This document shows, in pieces, positions 24,630 through 35,348 of a stretch of 64,000 nt of DNA. The translations under genes and the position numbers were made by a program. The stretch covers positions 3,885,951 to 3,949,950 of the forward strand of contig ML664159.1 in the NCBI GenBank assembly GCA_007570785.1, read 5' to 3'. The first letter of the stretch is position 1, and each line of letters starts with the position of its first letter. A model generated the notes under the pieces. That model was not told the origin of the DNA and did not search any database. It saw only the letters and a list, made by a program, of their open reading frames with translations. The DNA is from Antilocapra americana. Taxonomy: Eukaryota > Chordata > Mammalia > Artiodactyla > Antilocapridae.

Positions 24630-25005
24630 TACCTACAAACTGAATGTCTATGTTCACCCAAAAGTCATGTGTTGAAATCAAATCCCCAGCGTGGTGGTGT
24701 TTGGAGGTAGGCCTTGAAAAGGTAATTAGGTCTCAAGAATACAGCCCTCATGAATGGGATTAGTGCCCATATAAAAGAGTTATAAAAGAGACCCCAAAGA
24801 GAGCCCTCACCCCTTCTGACATGTGATGGTGCTGTGAAAAGACAGCCATCTATGAGCAAGGAAGTAGGCCCTCACCAGACACCAAATTTCCTAGAACCTT
24901 GATCTCAACTTCCCAGCCTCCAGAACTGTGAGAAATAAATTTCTGTTGTTTATAAGCCACCAAGTCTGTAGTATTGTGTTATTTAACACACTGACAATAG
25001 GCTGT
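24630..25005 (+). mobile_element. MLT1-type (MaLR) LTR inside the L1
   Basis: Typical MaLR LTR text is present: 'aagtcatgtgttgaaatcaaatccccag', 'ctcatgaatgggattagtgcccatataaaag', and 'ccagcctccagaactgtgagaaataaatttctg'. It includes the AATAAA polyadenylation signal. It lies as a solo LTR within the old L1. Confidence 0.82.
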
Positions 25006-25034
25006 ATTCATATAACGGAGTACTACTAGGTAAA

Positions 25035-25165
25035 ACCTGGAGAAGGAAATGGCAACCCACTCCAGTATTCTTGCCTGGAGAATCCCATGGACAGAAGAGC
25101 CTGGTGGGTTACAGTCCATGGGATCGCAAGAGTCGGACACAACTTAGTGACTAAACCACCACCAT
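25035..25165 (+). mobile_element. Bov-tA SINE, 5'-truncated
   Basis: The body 'ctggagaaggaaatggcaacc...agtcggacacaacttag' is present, but the tRNA-like head is missing. It is the youngest layer of the L1/MLT1 nest. Flanks 'taggtaaa' and 'taggcaac' may be a worn target duplication. Confidence 0.9.
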
Positions 25166-25613
25166 TAGGCAACATAAAGGAATGAACAACTGATACACAT
25201 TCATGGATGAATCTCAAAAGCATTGCATCAAGTGAAAGAAGCCAGACTCAAAAGACAAACTGTTTAATTCCATTCACATGAAATTTCTAGAAAAGGCAAA
25301 ACTGTAGAGACAGAAAACAGATCAGTGGTTGCCTGAGGCTAGAAGAAGGAACAGGAATCAACTATAAGCAAACACAAGGGAACTTTTTGGAGTGAAAGAA
25401 GTATTTCAAACTTGGATTATAATGATGATTGCACAATTGCAGAAATTTACTAAAAATCACTGAATTATCCACTTAAAATGAGTGAATTCTACAGTATATA
25501 AATTATACCTCAATAAACCTGTTAAAAGTAATAAATAAATAAATGAAGGTAAGAGAAGTGAAAAATAGGAAGTATGGAGATGGCAAAAGTGTTCATGGAA
25601 TAGGAGAAAAGAA

Positions 25614-25812
25614 GAGAAGTTAAGTTAAAGTCATTCAGTCATGTCTGACTCTTTGCGACCCCATGGACTATACAGTCCATGGAATTCTCCAGGCCAGAAT
25701 ACTGGAGTGGGTAGATTTTCCCTTCTCTAGGGGTTCTTCCCAGCCAGGGATCAAGCCCAGGTCTCCCTCATTGCAGGTGGATTCTTTACCAGCTGAGCCA
25801 CAAGGGAAGCCC
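25614..25812 (-). mobile_element. Bov-tA SINE
   Basis: Minus-strand Bov-tA with an 11/12-bp target duplication, 'aggagaaaagaa' at 25602-25613 and 'aggagcaaagaa' at 25813-25824. A small internal deletion removes the 'gcctaccaggctcctctg'-type segment. Confidence 0.94.
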
Positions 25813-25824
25813 AGGAGCAAAGAA

Positions 25825-26159
25825 AGGCATGCACAAATTCACGAAGAAGACAGTCACCACAGACTGCAGACACAGGCATAGTGCTTCCTTATCTTCTGGG
25901 CTTAATCCTTTGTGTTAATATTTTATGCAAATTTCACACTACCAGAGTTTACAAAATTTTAAAAATATTTGGTATGAACAACATAATTTCAAATGCTAAT
26001 AACAGCTCAGGAAAATAGGCGAGGCAGAACATCACATAAATATCTGCCACTGCTTCTTTGTATGTTACACTTCTCTGAGCATTTGGTTTCTTGATTTAAG
26101 TCATACACAGCATATTACTTATGCAGCAAATGAATTACGCCATTTTCAGTAGCTTTCAG
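25825..26159. other. Unassigned AT-rich sequence
   Basis: Nothing recognisable is present. Confidence 0.35.
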
Positions 26160-26250
26160 TACCTATGGAGTCAAGTTGAATCACTTTGCTGTACACATAA
26201 AACTAACACAATATTGTAAATCAGTTATAGTTCAATTTTTAAAAAGATAA
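26160..26250 (+). mobile_element. L1 3' terminus
   Basis: Contains 'tgaatcactttgctgtacac', 'aactaacacaatattgtaaatca' and an A-rich end, the last ~90 bp of an L1 3' UTR in sense orientation. Confidence 0.7.
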
Positions 26251-26400
26251 TGGCCATAATTCCCTGTGCTGTACAATATACCCTTGTTGCTTATCTATCT
26301 TATACATAGCAGTTTGTACCCCTTAATCCCATACCCATAACATGCCCCTCCCTCCTTCTTTCTCCCCACTGGTAGCCACTAGTTTGTTTTAGATTGTAGA
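26251..26400 (-). mobile_element. L1 3' UTR piece, antisense
   Basis: The reverse complement of L1 text that lies just upstream of the previous fragment in a complete element ('tccctgtgctgtacaatatac', 'tgttgcttatctatcttatacatag'). The two pieces are adjacent but in opposite orientations. Confidence 0.65.
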
Positions 26401-26686
26401 GTATCTTGGGGACTGATACTTGATATGAGTCATACCGGAAAATTTGTCTGTCATTTGCCGAAAGTAAAACACTATGTTCTATGTGCTGCTGACCCAAGGA
26501 CTTTCACAGAGAAATAAATAGCAAATGTAAATTCTTTTTAAAGGAGAGTAGAAGAATAAACAGTTATCTCAAAAGTCTTTTCAATGATAAGGCTAGGAGC
26601 TCTTTGGAATGTCTGGCTACATTCCAGTGCATACCTATTTTGCATTCTGCAGGAATTTTGGCAGCTGAAACATGTACCATCCATTC

Positions 26687-26705
26687 TGTGTGTGTGTGTG
26701 TGTGT
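26687..26705. repeat. Short (TG)n tract
   Basis: An uninterrupted TG run of about nine units. Confidence 0.9.
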
Positions 26706-26732
26706 TCATTCAGTGCCTGCTTGATGCGAAGA

Positions 26733-26945
26733 GACAGGGGTCCTCAACATCGGCACCATTGACATTTTGGGTCAGATTATTCTTTGTATAGGATATTTAG
26801 CAGCATCCCTGGTCACTACTCAGCAGATGTCAGTAGTCACGCCCTCTCCCCCAACCTCCACTTATGAATTGTGACAATCAAAATTGTTAATACCTCCCAT
26901 GGGACAAAGTCACCTCCAACTGAAAGATTGTTACAGGGAATCCCC
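26733..26945 (+). mobile_element. hAT-type MITE (MER-family)
   Basis: The text 'caggggtcctcaacatcggcacc', 'ttgacattttgggtcagattattctttg' and 'tagcagcatccctggtc...ctcagcagatgtcagtag' matches a mammalian non-autonomous hAT-Charlie element. I do not name the subfamily. Terminal sequences are too worn to show the 8-bp duplication. Confidence 0.65.
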
Positions 26946-28829
26946 AGTCTGAACCTGTGGATGCCCAGACATTGCAATCATGGCTCGGTGATGGGTAACA
27001 AAGACATAGCCAGTGCATTCCAGGGTTTCTGCAGAAAGGTATGAACCCAGAGCTACACTTCTAGTATAATCTAAAAGTATTTAAACACCCCAGGGGAGGT
27101 CAGGATATCAAATCCTACAGCAGTTGCCTAATTATCATACCTTCCTTATGAACACATCTGAAATACTGACATTTGGTTCTTGTCAGGTCTCTGAGTTACC
27201 CATGAGCTCTCAAGCAGCAAAGGGTACAAATATCCATAGCAGTGACTTTTTAAAAAGGAAACAAGCACCACATTTTAGCAACTGGCAAATAAATGTTCCA
27301 ATCTATCCCGTATACCTGTTACTAGATACTGTTCAATCTAGCTGAGGTTTTCTTTCTCTCTCTCTCTCTCTTTCTTTTGAGAAATCTTATCAAGAGGTAT
27401 AAATGGTTAAAAATAATAAATTAAAGGATTTGACAAAAGAAACATGTGAAACCAAGCAGCTTAGCAGACAAATGAAAGTCTCTCTCTCATGGGAGAAAAT
27501 AGGCTTTTGTTTCACTCACCCAAGCTTAATACACAGACATTTAAGAAAATCTGTCCCCAAATGGCCATTTCTTTCTTCATGACAAAGATCCAAAATATTT
27601 TATGTTTGTGGGAAAAAAAATACTCTACTAACAAAAAACAGTTGTAGATATTTTGTGATTCTTTTTAGAAAAAATAACTGAAGACACAGTCTAATTCACT
27701 GCAGCTGAAATTTCATTTACTAACTAACCACACTAATGAGCGGCTGCCCAGGGACTTCTAATTATATTCACTGTATTTCTGTCACTGACATTAATTTCCT
27801 TACTTCACCTTCTAGAAAAAGTTTGATGTTTTCTGGATTTTTTAAATAGGAAAAATTTAAGAATTTCAACAGTTTCTAATGAATCATAACTTTTTTAACC
27901 ACTGCAGCTTGATGGCATAATATTTCTGAATGGAAAAAGCACAGTGTTGATATTCCCATACATGTTAAGACTCATTTTATCAAGATGGATGATAAGCTTG
28001 TATTTGAAACTGTTTGTCAATATGCTATTTTTTGCCCTTTATGTATATTCTATGTAGAATCAAAGATTAAATTCATATACCCACCAGGTCATATTCTCAA
28101 AATCAAAATTATATTCAAAGGAATTTCAGAAAACTGGCTTCCAACTAGCTTTTTAATTGCTCATTCCACAATTGAAAATGCAATGTTGTTTTGCTATCAT
28201 TTTATTATAATTACATTACCCTGAATTTCCTCAGCATGAAATTGAAAGGCATACTGTCCAAATGAATCTTCTGTGCATCTTCTATTACATGATTGAACAA
28301 ATAAACACAATGCAAGCACTGCCTAGTTTATAAATACCAGTTTTACGAAGAACCCATACATTTAAAAGCCACGGCTGCCCTTCCCCCAACACCCAGGCCA
28401 TGTGCCAGCCCCTCTCTAGAAACCATTGTGGAAAAGCTCAGAACTTTCAGGAAAAAAACGTGGAATACCAAATAGTAGGCATAAACAGATGACCCAGATA
28501 GAGCCTATGTGGTGTCCACTCCTTTCTTGAAAGTATCTCTACAAGGTTTAAGTTTCCATATACCTCTTTATTACAGTGTCTAATATTCTTCAAATTACAA
28601 ATCTCTTTGAATTAACAAGCTTCTTTAAAATGCAAATGACTCCTAGAGAGGTTATGATATTCTTTGATTAATTAAGGCAGATTGCACTGCTCTTAATACC
28701 TAGCTAACGTTATCCAAAATGAAGGATTACCACACAGTAGTAGAAGCTGAGCAGTAGAAGAGGTACAAGGAATAGCTGTCATGAGCGTTGTGGAATTGAC
28801 AGCAGCGAATCCTGACTCAGACTTAGCCT
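26946..28829. other. Repeat-poor sequence, candidate conserved non-coding DNA
   Basis: A (CT)n tract lies at 27349-27378. Otherwise no repeat is recognised over ~1.9 kb. The part at about 27690-28260 has TAAT-type motifs ('ctaattatattcactg' near 27759, 'gacattaatttcc' near 27787) and a low mutation-scar appearance. Conservation cannot be tested here. Confidence 0.3.
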
Positions 28830-28900
28830 CTGTGCTAAGTCCTCTATGTGGATCACCCCATTTCACCCTCTCAAAAACCCTGGGAAAGAGTTTCCGGGAG
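28830..28900 (-). mobile_element. MIR fragment, antisense (tentative)
   Basis: The short stretch 'ctgtgctaagtcctctatgtgg' followed by 'ccctgggaaag' resembles antisense MIR. It is too short for certainty. Confidence 0.35.
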
Positions 28901-28902
28901 GC

Positions 28903-29108
28903 AAAGTATGGTTCCCAAAGTGCAGTCCCTGGACTAGCCATATCAGCATCACCTGGGAATGATGCTACACATGCAAGTTGTTACAAATGCGAGTTCTCAG
29001 GCCTCACCAGAGATCTACTGACTCAGAAACTCTGGGCATGGGCCCAGAAGTCTTTGTTTTAACAAACCTTACAGGCAATTCCAATGCATGCTAATGTTTG
29101 CAAATCCC
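28903..29108 (+). mobile_element. MER5A hAT MITE
   Basis: Clear MER5A text: 'ggttcccaaagtgcagtccctgg', 'catcagcatcacctgggaatg', 'ctactgactcagaaactctggg', and 'tgttttaacaaacctt'. It is full length or nearly so. Confidence 0.88.
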
Positions 29109-30329
29109 TGGGGTACATATTTGTAGAAAAGGGCCACATGCAAGCACACATGCATGCATGCACACACTCACATACACACACTCACACTAAATTAGAGTTT
29201 CCAGCTTATTTCTAAAAGAATACAGAGTCTAAGCAGAAGAGAGTAGGTTCCACAGAGCACGGGCAGACTACACATCTCTTAATTTCCTTCCCGAGGCCTT
29301 GGAATCCCCAACAGTGATTAATGATGTCTTATAAGTCATATCCAAAGAGTTAACTTCATGATGCACTGCAGTTCACCCTTTCAAAGGAACCCAAACAACC
29401 TCTCTGTTACTAAGGGAAACGGTGGGTGATGGCTGACCTTTCCTAGTTATTGAGACAAACTCAGAGACTGCATTCTCAAACCAAGGAGGAAAATCCAAGT
29501 CAACCCTCACGGGCTTACAAGTGTGATTATCTGCCCTTAGCTGGGTGGAGTCCCAGAAACTCATTTTACCACAGTAGTCTTAGTAGAATCCCTATTTCAC
29601 AAGTGCATAAACTCAACTCAGAAAGGTTGACTGAGTAGCCCAATAGCATGGATAAGAAATTGCAAAATATAGATTAGAAAAACTCATGGTTAACCCCCAA
29701 ATCCAAGCCCTCAACCCTTTATGGTTAAGGAGAAAGCATAAGCAGGTAACTGGAGAGCATGAAGCATTTCACAAGGAGAGCAGGTTGTTCCCTCGGCAAC
29801 TGTTTTAGGACAGAATAGTACTCAGCAAGAGTTAGGGTGGGACCAGAATTGTCTGGTTCAAAATTCACCAGAGCTAGTCCAGCACCCTGGGAAGGGAGAG
29901 GAGGTACCTCATCTTTGTCCTTCTTCCACCATATGACCCTGCTCTCCAGTCCTGCCCTACTGGTATAAGATTTCAAGTAAATGTGATTCCCAGAATTTGA
30001 GAGGACTGGGTGGAGATGAGAACCAACATTTAAAATGCACCTGGGAAGAATATACTTTGAGTTACCATCAAACAACTGAAAAAAACAAAGCTTTGGAAAC
30101 AGCCCATTCTTATAGTAAGGTCTGCACATTTAATCATTCATTTATCTTCTTTTACATTTAGGTTCCATGTATGCTGGCATTTCTCGTGATCCTGCACTGG
30201 GTCTTCCCAAGGTGAACTCTCTATGATGCTCCAGGGGACTGGCCCCTGTGCTTTACCCTGCTCCCCAAGGGTTCAGCAAATGGGAAACTAAGACAGGAGG
30301 AGATCAAAGATTGGGAGAGATCTGAGTAA
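29109..30329. other. Mostly unassigned sequence
   Basis: A CA-rich patch lies at about 29135-29185. A possible antisense MIR is near 29560-29720 ('ccctatttcacaagtgcataaactcaactcag'). A 134-codon minus-strand frame at 29725-30129 has no recognisable family. Confidence 0.35.
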
Positions 30330-30660
30330 CTATCCCCTCCATTCCTCTCTGCTATGCCAGCCTGACAGGAGCTGCCATCCTTCACCTGGAGCCACAGATG
30401 CTAGAAGACTACCTCTCCCCCATGGCTATTGCTCTCATGGAGGTCTGGTGACAGTTCCCTCCTCTTTTGACTTTGCGGTGCTAACAGCTTTCCCTGTTCC
30501 CAGTTTCTGGGTACTTAAGCATCTCTTAGTGATTCCCTACATTATGCCCACAACTTTGTAAATGGTTCCATCATTGAACTATTTCCATCTCCAAACAGAG
30601 TTAGCTGTTTCCTGTTGAGACCCCGAATGATGCAGACCACAACCACAATGATGTTATAAG
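30330..30660. mobile_element. Possible old LTR remnant
   Basis: The phrase order 'ggtacttaagcatctcttagtg', 'gcccacaactttgtaaatggttcc', 'gttagctgtttcctgttgagacccc' recalls an old mammalian LTR end. I cannot assign a family. Confidence 0.35.
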
Positions 30661-30764
30661 CATGATGCTTTCTGCCAGATCCCTATTTGCATTTTTAAAA
30701 ATAAATTTTCTTTCAATGCACCAGTTTGCATCATGCTTCCAATTACAAAAGTCACATCACTCCA

Positions 30765-30865
30765 TAAAGATCATGTGAGCAATTTATGTAAAATATCTCA
30801 CATAGTAAATGCTCAGTAAATGGCAAATGACATTATTATCATTATCATTACTGTTATTATCACCC
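30765..30865 (+). mobile_element. MIR 3' part
   Basis: Contains 'tctcacatagtaaatgctcagtaaatgg' followed by TTATTATCAT-type repeats, typical of a MIR 3' end in sense orientation. Confidence 0.65.
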
Positions 30866-31004
30866 TTGTTACTGGTAATTAATGTTTATTACTAGAACTA
30901 AAGTCAATGGACATAATTTAGAGGAAGACATTTTGAATTAATAAAGATGAGTTTTTTCAATAACTTCAGGGTCCAGCAATGAAATGGCCAGCATTATAAA
31001 CATA

Positions 31005-31190
31005 ATTTATAAAGTACTTTCATGTCTGTGCTCTCATATTATTTTCACAACAACCCTATGAGAGTTGATGTACTCTCATCCTCTTGCTCAGATGTGGAAA
31101 CTGTGATTTAAAGAGCTTATAAGGACTTACCCAACAGCAGAGCTATTGAATATTGGAGCCAGCATTGAAGTCTTACTGTAAGGCCAGGTT
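31005..31190 (-). mobile_element. MIR SINE, antisense
   Basis: Shows 'ctctcatattattttcacaacaaccctatgag', 'gatgtggaaactgtgatttaaagag' and 'cagagctattgaatattggagcc' in the order of an antisense MIR. Confidence 0.8.
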
Positions 31191-32440
31191 TACACACAAT
31201 ATCCACCCGGAAGTCACAGGAGGCAGCTGAGGAAGGAACATTATGGGGAGAGAAATGAGAGTCAGCACTCCTCATTCCCTCTGCCCCAACCTGCTTGCCT
31301 AAGGCCCAGTTAGACGTGCTCTGGTTTGCCGTGTTGTAAAATCTTGCTGTGATAAGAAAAAGGAAAATAAAATGGAGGTAGGTTAATGCTTCAATAGATT
31401 ATCAAGTCTACAATGTCTCAGGCTAAGAAGAAATGAAGGCACTGAAGGAGAAGTATATGATAGGGTCCTGATGAAATACATACTTCTTAAATATTTGACC
31501 ACTGCTGAGAGCCACTTGGGAGACAATGAGTAATCCGTGGCAAGCAACCCTGCAGAGTGAAGAGTGAGGGAATGCATAAAACAGCAGTAAGCCAGGGCCT
31601 CTTTTCATCTTAAATCTTTCTATACAACAGTGGAAAAGAGCTTTATGGGTAATGATGCAAAATTCATTGAGAGGATTTTCCTTCCTATTAGCTGTATCTG
31701 CATTTCCAAATGTTATCAAGGGTCTTAGAAACTATGGTGCATATCATGAAATTTGTGTTGTACAAAACCAAGAAGAGTAATAGCCTTAACAAACACATAA
31801 CATTAGGTGGAGAAAAACTTGGTGCTCAGCCTAACATTTGATTTTGTTAATATAAATAATATATTAACAAGTGAACAAGTTGGATTTGATCCAAATCACT
31901 CTACTGTAAGTGCTTTGCTAAAACTTACCAATGGTATTTACTTCTATAAATAACATCCATAATTAGAACAGTTTTCTAGATATATCAGTTTATATCTTAT
32001 GACAAGTACCCTTTTAAAGATCTTTAACATTACAAGCATTTTAGATGAACCTTTGAATTAGATTGTTGGAGAGTGGTATCTGACCACCCCTCACGTGGGA
32101 GGAAAGATTTCTGAGTTCAAGACTTATCTGGGTCTTGAAGGATGTGTAGAATTGGGGCAAGTAGAATGGAGAGGGATAAAACCTTCCAGAATAGATGAAG
32201 TCCTGGTGATGAAGACTTAGTTAATATAGCAACAGTGATTGAAAGCCAGAGTTCTCATTAATTAATAGACTCATAAGTTGAGATTCCAGCCTTTTCTTCT
32301 TTCCTGGGTGAATTCATCTTCAGTGGCCACTTAGATGCCAAAGAACATTTTCTTCTGGAGACAGCAAGATACAGAGAAGAGAGGCCACTGGAGATCTGGA
32401 AGGATGCAAACTTTGTTGACAAAAAGACTGGTCCCAGTGC
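31191..32440. other. Unassigned sequence
   Basis: No repeat family, RNA gene or coding signature is recognised. Confidence 0.35.
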
Positions 32441-32592
32441 CAGCTTCCTGCCCCTTTCTGTCTGTGTGACCACCAGCAATTCGAATAGTCATGTTCGATG
32501 GACTGTAAAAAGGGACTAATCCTGTATCACAAAGTTGTTATGAAGATTAAACACAATTACATATCTGAGCATATTTTATGAAGGTTAAAACA
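32441..32592 (+). mobile_element. MIR-type SINE
   Basis: Contains 'tctgtgtgaccaccagcaattc', 'ggactgtaaaaagggactaatcc', and 'aaagttgttatgaagattaaac', in MIR order. Confidence 0.65.
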
Positions 32593-32602
32593 CTATGTGA
32601 AA

Positions 32603-32768
32603 AACTTCCCTGGTGGTCCAGTTGTTAAGACTCCATAGTCCCAATGCAAGGGGCCTAGGTTCAATCCCTGGTTGGGGAACTGGATACCTCATGCCACAGT
32701 GAAGATCAAAGACCCTACATGTCACAACTAAGACCCAGCACAGCCAAATAATTAAATAAAAATAAATA
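32603..32768 (+). mobile_element. CHR-2-type SINE, internally shortened
   Basis: Starts 'aacttccctggtggtccag', carries 'ggttcaatccctggttggggaactgg' and ends 'cccagcacagccaaataattaaat'. The central body is shorter than in the 38.2-kb copy. Confidence 0.88.
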
Positions 32769-32771
32769 TTA

Positions 32772-32951
32772 GAACAATACTTAGATGTCTATCAGCAGAT
32801 GAATCAATAAGGAAGTTGAGGTACATATACACAATGGAATATTACTCAGCTATAAAAAAGAATGCATTTGAGTCAGTTCCAATGAGGTGGATGAACCCGG
32901 AGCCTATTATACAGGGTAAAATAAGTCAGAAAGACAAATACTGTATATTAA

Positions 32952-32991
<40 letters not shown>

Positions 32992-33355
32992 TTAGAAAGA
33001 CAGTATCGATGATCCTACAGGCAGGGCAGCAAAGAAGACACAGATGCAAAGAACAGACTTTTGGACTCAGTGGGAGAAGGCGAGGGTGGGATGATTTGAG
33101 AGAATAGTATTGAAACATGTATATTACCATGTGTAAAATAGATGACCAGTGAAAGTTTGATGCATGAAGCAGGGCACCCAAAGCTGGTGCTCTGGGACAA
33201 CCCAGAGGGATACGGTTGGGAGGGAGGTGGGTGGGGGGTTCTGGATGTGGGGGACACATATCCCTGTGGCTGATTGATGTTGATGTATGGCAAAAACAGT
33301 CACAATATTTTAAAGTCATTATCCTCCAATTAAAAGAAATTAATTTTAAAAAAAG
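32772..33355 (+). mobile_element. Ruminant L1 3' end
   Basis: Runs from the ORF2 tail ('atgtctatcagcagatgaatc') through a ruminant-specific 3' UTR ('gggacaacccagagggatac', 'atgttgatgtatggcaaaaac') to 'cctccaattaaaagaaattaat'. An (AT)n tract at 32955-32986 interrupts it. Confidence 0.92.
32955..32986. repeat. (AT)n microsatellite
   Basis: A perfect AT run of about 16 units inside the L1 3' UTR. Confidence 0.95.
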
Positions 33356-33554
33356 AAAATGAACTCTTTCAAAAAAAAAAACTGTTTGTGAATGTTAGTT
33401 GTTCTTCCATGTGGGTGGAAAAGGGCATTACATTTCTTGGGAAAGTTTATTCCAACCCTGAGAAAATGACTCAAGGGGTCTCTTAAACTTGAGATAAATA
33501 GGACAGAATGATTAATATAGCCAGAAGCTCTGCAGAGAGAATAACAATAACAAT

Positions 33555-33745
33555 GACTGCTATGTATTAAGTACTTAGTATATGCTATTCACTTTATAGC
33601 CCTAAAATATGACTCTAATCCCACAAGATACTTGCAGTCTCATTTTACAGAAAAGGAAACAAACTCAGAAAGTCACCTGACTTTTTAAAGGGCACACATA
33701 GAAAGTATCCAGCTAAGAGGGAATCCAGGGATGTTTGCTTCAAAT
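33555..33745 (-). mobile_element. MIR SINE, antisense
   Basis: 'ctatgtattaagtacttagtatatgc', 'cagtctcattttacagaaaaggaaac' and 'gaaagtatccagctaagagggaatcc' follow antisense MIR order. Confidence 0.75.
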
Positions 33746-33889
33746 AGACCACATCTTTTAAACTTATTATCAAATTCAGTATTGTAGTGAAAATAACTAG
33801 GCAATGCACAGGAGAAATAAATCTCTCAAGAACCATGCATTCTTATTAGTCATCCTCCAGATACTTAGAAGATAATAGTAATAACTATG

Positions 33890-34110
33890 CCCATAATATA
33901 ATGAGAACAGTAATAAACCATAATACTGGGTTGGTCAAATAGTCCGTTCAGATTTTTAAACCTGAACAATCTTTTTGGCCAACCCAATAGAAAAAAGAGT
34001 ATGAAAAATAATATATATTATACATAATATTCATAATTGAATCACTTTGTTATATACCAGAAACTACCACAACACTGTAAGTCAACCATATTTCAATTTT
34101 AAATTATACT
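33890..34110 (+). mobile_element. L1 3' terminus split by a mariner-type hairpin
   Basis: 'acagtaataaaccataa' before 33924 and 'aaaaaagagtatgaaaaata...gaatcactttgttatatacc' after 33989 are consecutive pieces of an L1 3' UTR. Confidence 0.75.
33924..33989 (+). mobile_element. Miniature mariner-type element (hairpin)
   Basis: A 66-bp element with inverted termini: 'ctgggttggtcaaatagtcc' faces 'ctttttggccaacccaa'. TA dinucleotides at 33924-33925 and 33988-33989 fit the Tc1/mariner target duplication. The internal sequence is nearly all stem, with no transposase. A transcript would fold into a hairpin. Confidence 0.82.
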
Positions 34111-34119
34111 TATGTATTT

Positions 34120-34335
34120 AAAGTGAGGACATACTTCATGCCCAGCAATGTACTAGGCTCTTCACATACTTTTTTATTCAATCTTCAAGAGCTTTATGAA
34201 GAAGATACTATTAGTGCCATTTTCCAGAAAAGGAAACAGACCTATAAAGGTTAAGAAACTTGCTCAAGGGCCTTGAACTACTAGACAGAGACGCCAGCAT
34301 TTGAAAAGGTGTATCTTACTCTGAATGCTGTGCTC
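34120..34335 (-). mobile_element. MIR SINE, antisense
   Basis: 'tgtactaggctcttcacatac', 'gtgccattttccagaaaaggaaacag', and 'gttaagaaacttgctcaagg' are in antisense MIR order. Confidence 0.78.
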
Positions 34336-34439
34336 CTTCTCCTACTCCACAAGGCCTCACTTGAAGGCTCTACCAAATCTTCTCATGCCTGAACAGATGC
34401 ATGCAAGTTAGAGATGGACTAAGACATCCAGCGGCCTCT

Positions 34440-34690
34440 TCCAGAATCCAAACTGCTCCAGTCTCCACTGCCAGCATTTCTGCTCCAGTCACCAGCATTT
34501 CTAATCTGGAAGATCTTCTCTGCTTCACCTACCCAGACCCTTCAAGCTCAGATCTCACTTCTCTAAGAAGCCTACTTCACCTACTCTCAACCAAACCGGT
34601 CTTTTATTCTTGACCTACTACATCATCTTAGCTACACCTATATACTTTAGCACTTAGTCATGTACTATGACATAGACTTTTTACCCATTA
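34440..34690 (+). mobile_element. L2 LINE fragment
   Basis: 'acccttcaagctcagatctcacttctctaagaagcctac' and later 'tagcacttagtcatgtactatg' fit the L2 3' region. Diverged, with approximate boundaries. Confidence 0.5.
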
Positions 34691-34699
34691 TATGATAAA

Positions 34700-34835
34700 C
34701 AAGCAAGATATAGTGGAGTTCTATACTGAAATGACCACTAACTAAAACTGTGACCTCAAATAATTCACTTAACCTCTCTAAGCCTCAGTTTTCTCATCTT
34801 TAAGTAAGCATTCTCTAAAGTTCACTCTAATTTTA
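34700..34835 (+). mobile_element. MIR-type SINE
   Basis: 'ctgtgacctcaaataattcacttaacctctctaagcctcag' is the MIR core in sense orientation. Confidence 0.75.
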
Positions 34836-35335
34836 AAAATATAATTTCCATGCCATATGTCTTTACTCCTTAAGAAAAATGCAACTTTTTATATTTTTGC
34901 TTTTCCCTGTAATATCAGACAGAAAGTATTGAATACTAATCAGTAGTTTCAAGTGATGACCAAAAAAATAAAATAAATAATATATAATAGCATGAAGAAG
35001 GGGTGTGTAAAAGACCTAGTGTAAACATTGTAGTTCTAGATAAGCAATCAGCAAAACAGCATAAAATTATTTTATCAGTAATGAAAAATAAACTGAAAAT
35101 GACTCAGTCATTATAAATAAAACCCCCCAAATCAAACATTTTCAATGGACAAGGATAAAAGAACCACCGACTTAGATGTCACAGGGAAAAAGATAAGCAT
35201 ATATTTTGGTCATATGCCTATTATCCAAAATATGCATATCTCACAGATGAGAACCCACCTTTGTTATTTGTGGGGGAAGAAAATCAAATTGTTCCAAAAG
35301 AGCAGCAAAGGTTTGCCACTTTTAACATTCAACCA
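34836..35335. other. Unassigned AT-rich sequence
   Basis: No repeat or gene is recognised up to the target duplication of the next BovB. Confidence 0.35.
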
Positions 35336-35348
35336 AAACTGAGGCAAT

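Larger units (their letters stand above)
24290..25540 (+). mobile_element. Old L1 (L1M) 3' end hosting an LTR and a SINE
   Basis: L1 text occurs at 24290-24629, 25006-25034 and 25166-25535 and reads through in order: 'ggatgcagagaaatctgaac', then 'tattcatataacggagtac', then 'ggcaacataaaggaatgaac'. It ends 'acctcaataaacctgttaaaa'. It is diverged and non-coding. Confidence 0.82.

Noticed and set aside
26160..26400. Tail-to-tail L1 pieces as a twin-priming inversion
   Set aside because: The order is sense 3' end first and antisense upstream part second. That is not the arrangement twin priming gives, so two independent fragments or a later rearrangement are more likely.
32955..32986. AT tract as an origin or regulatory element
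   Set aside because: It is a simple microsatellite within an L1 3' UTR.
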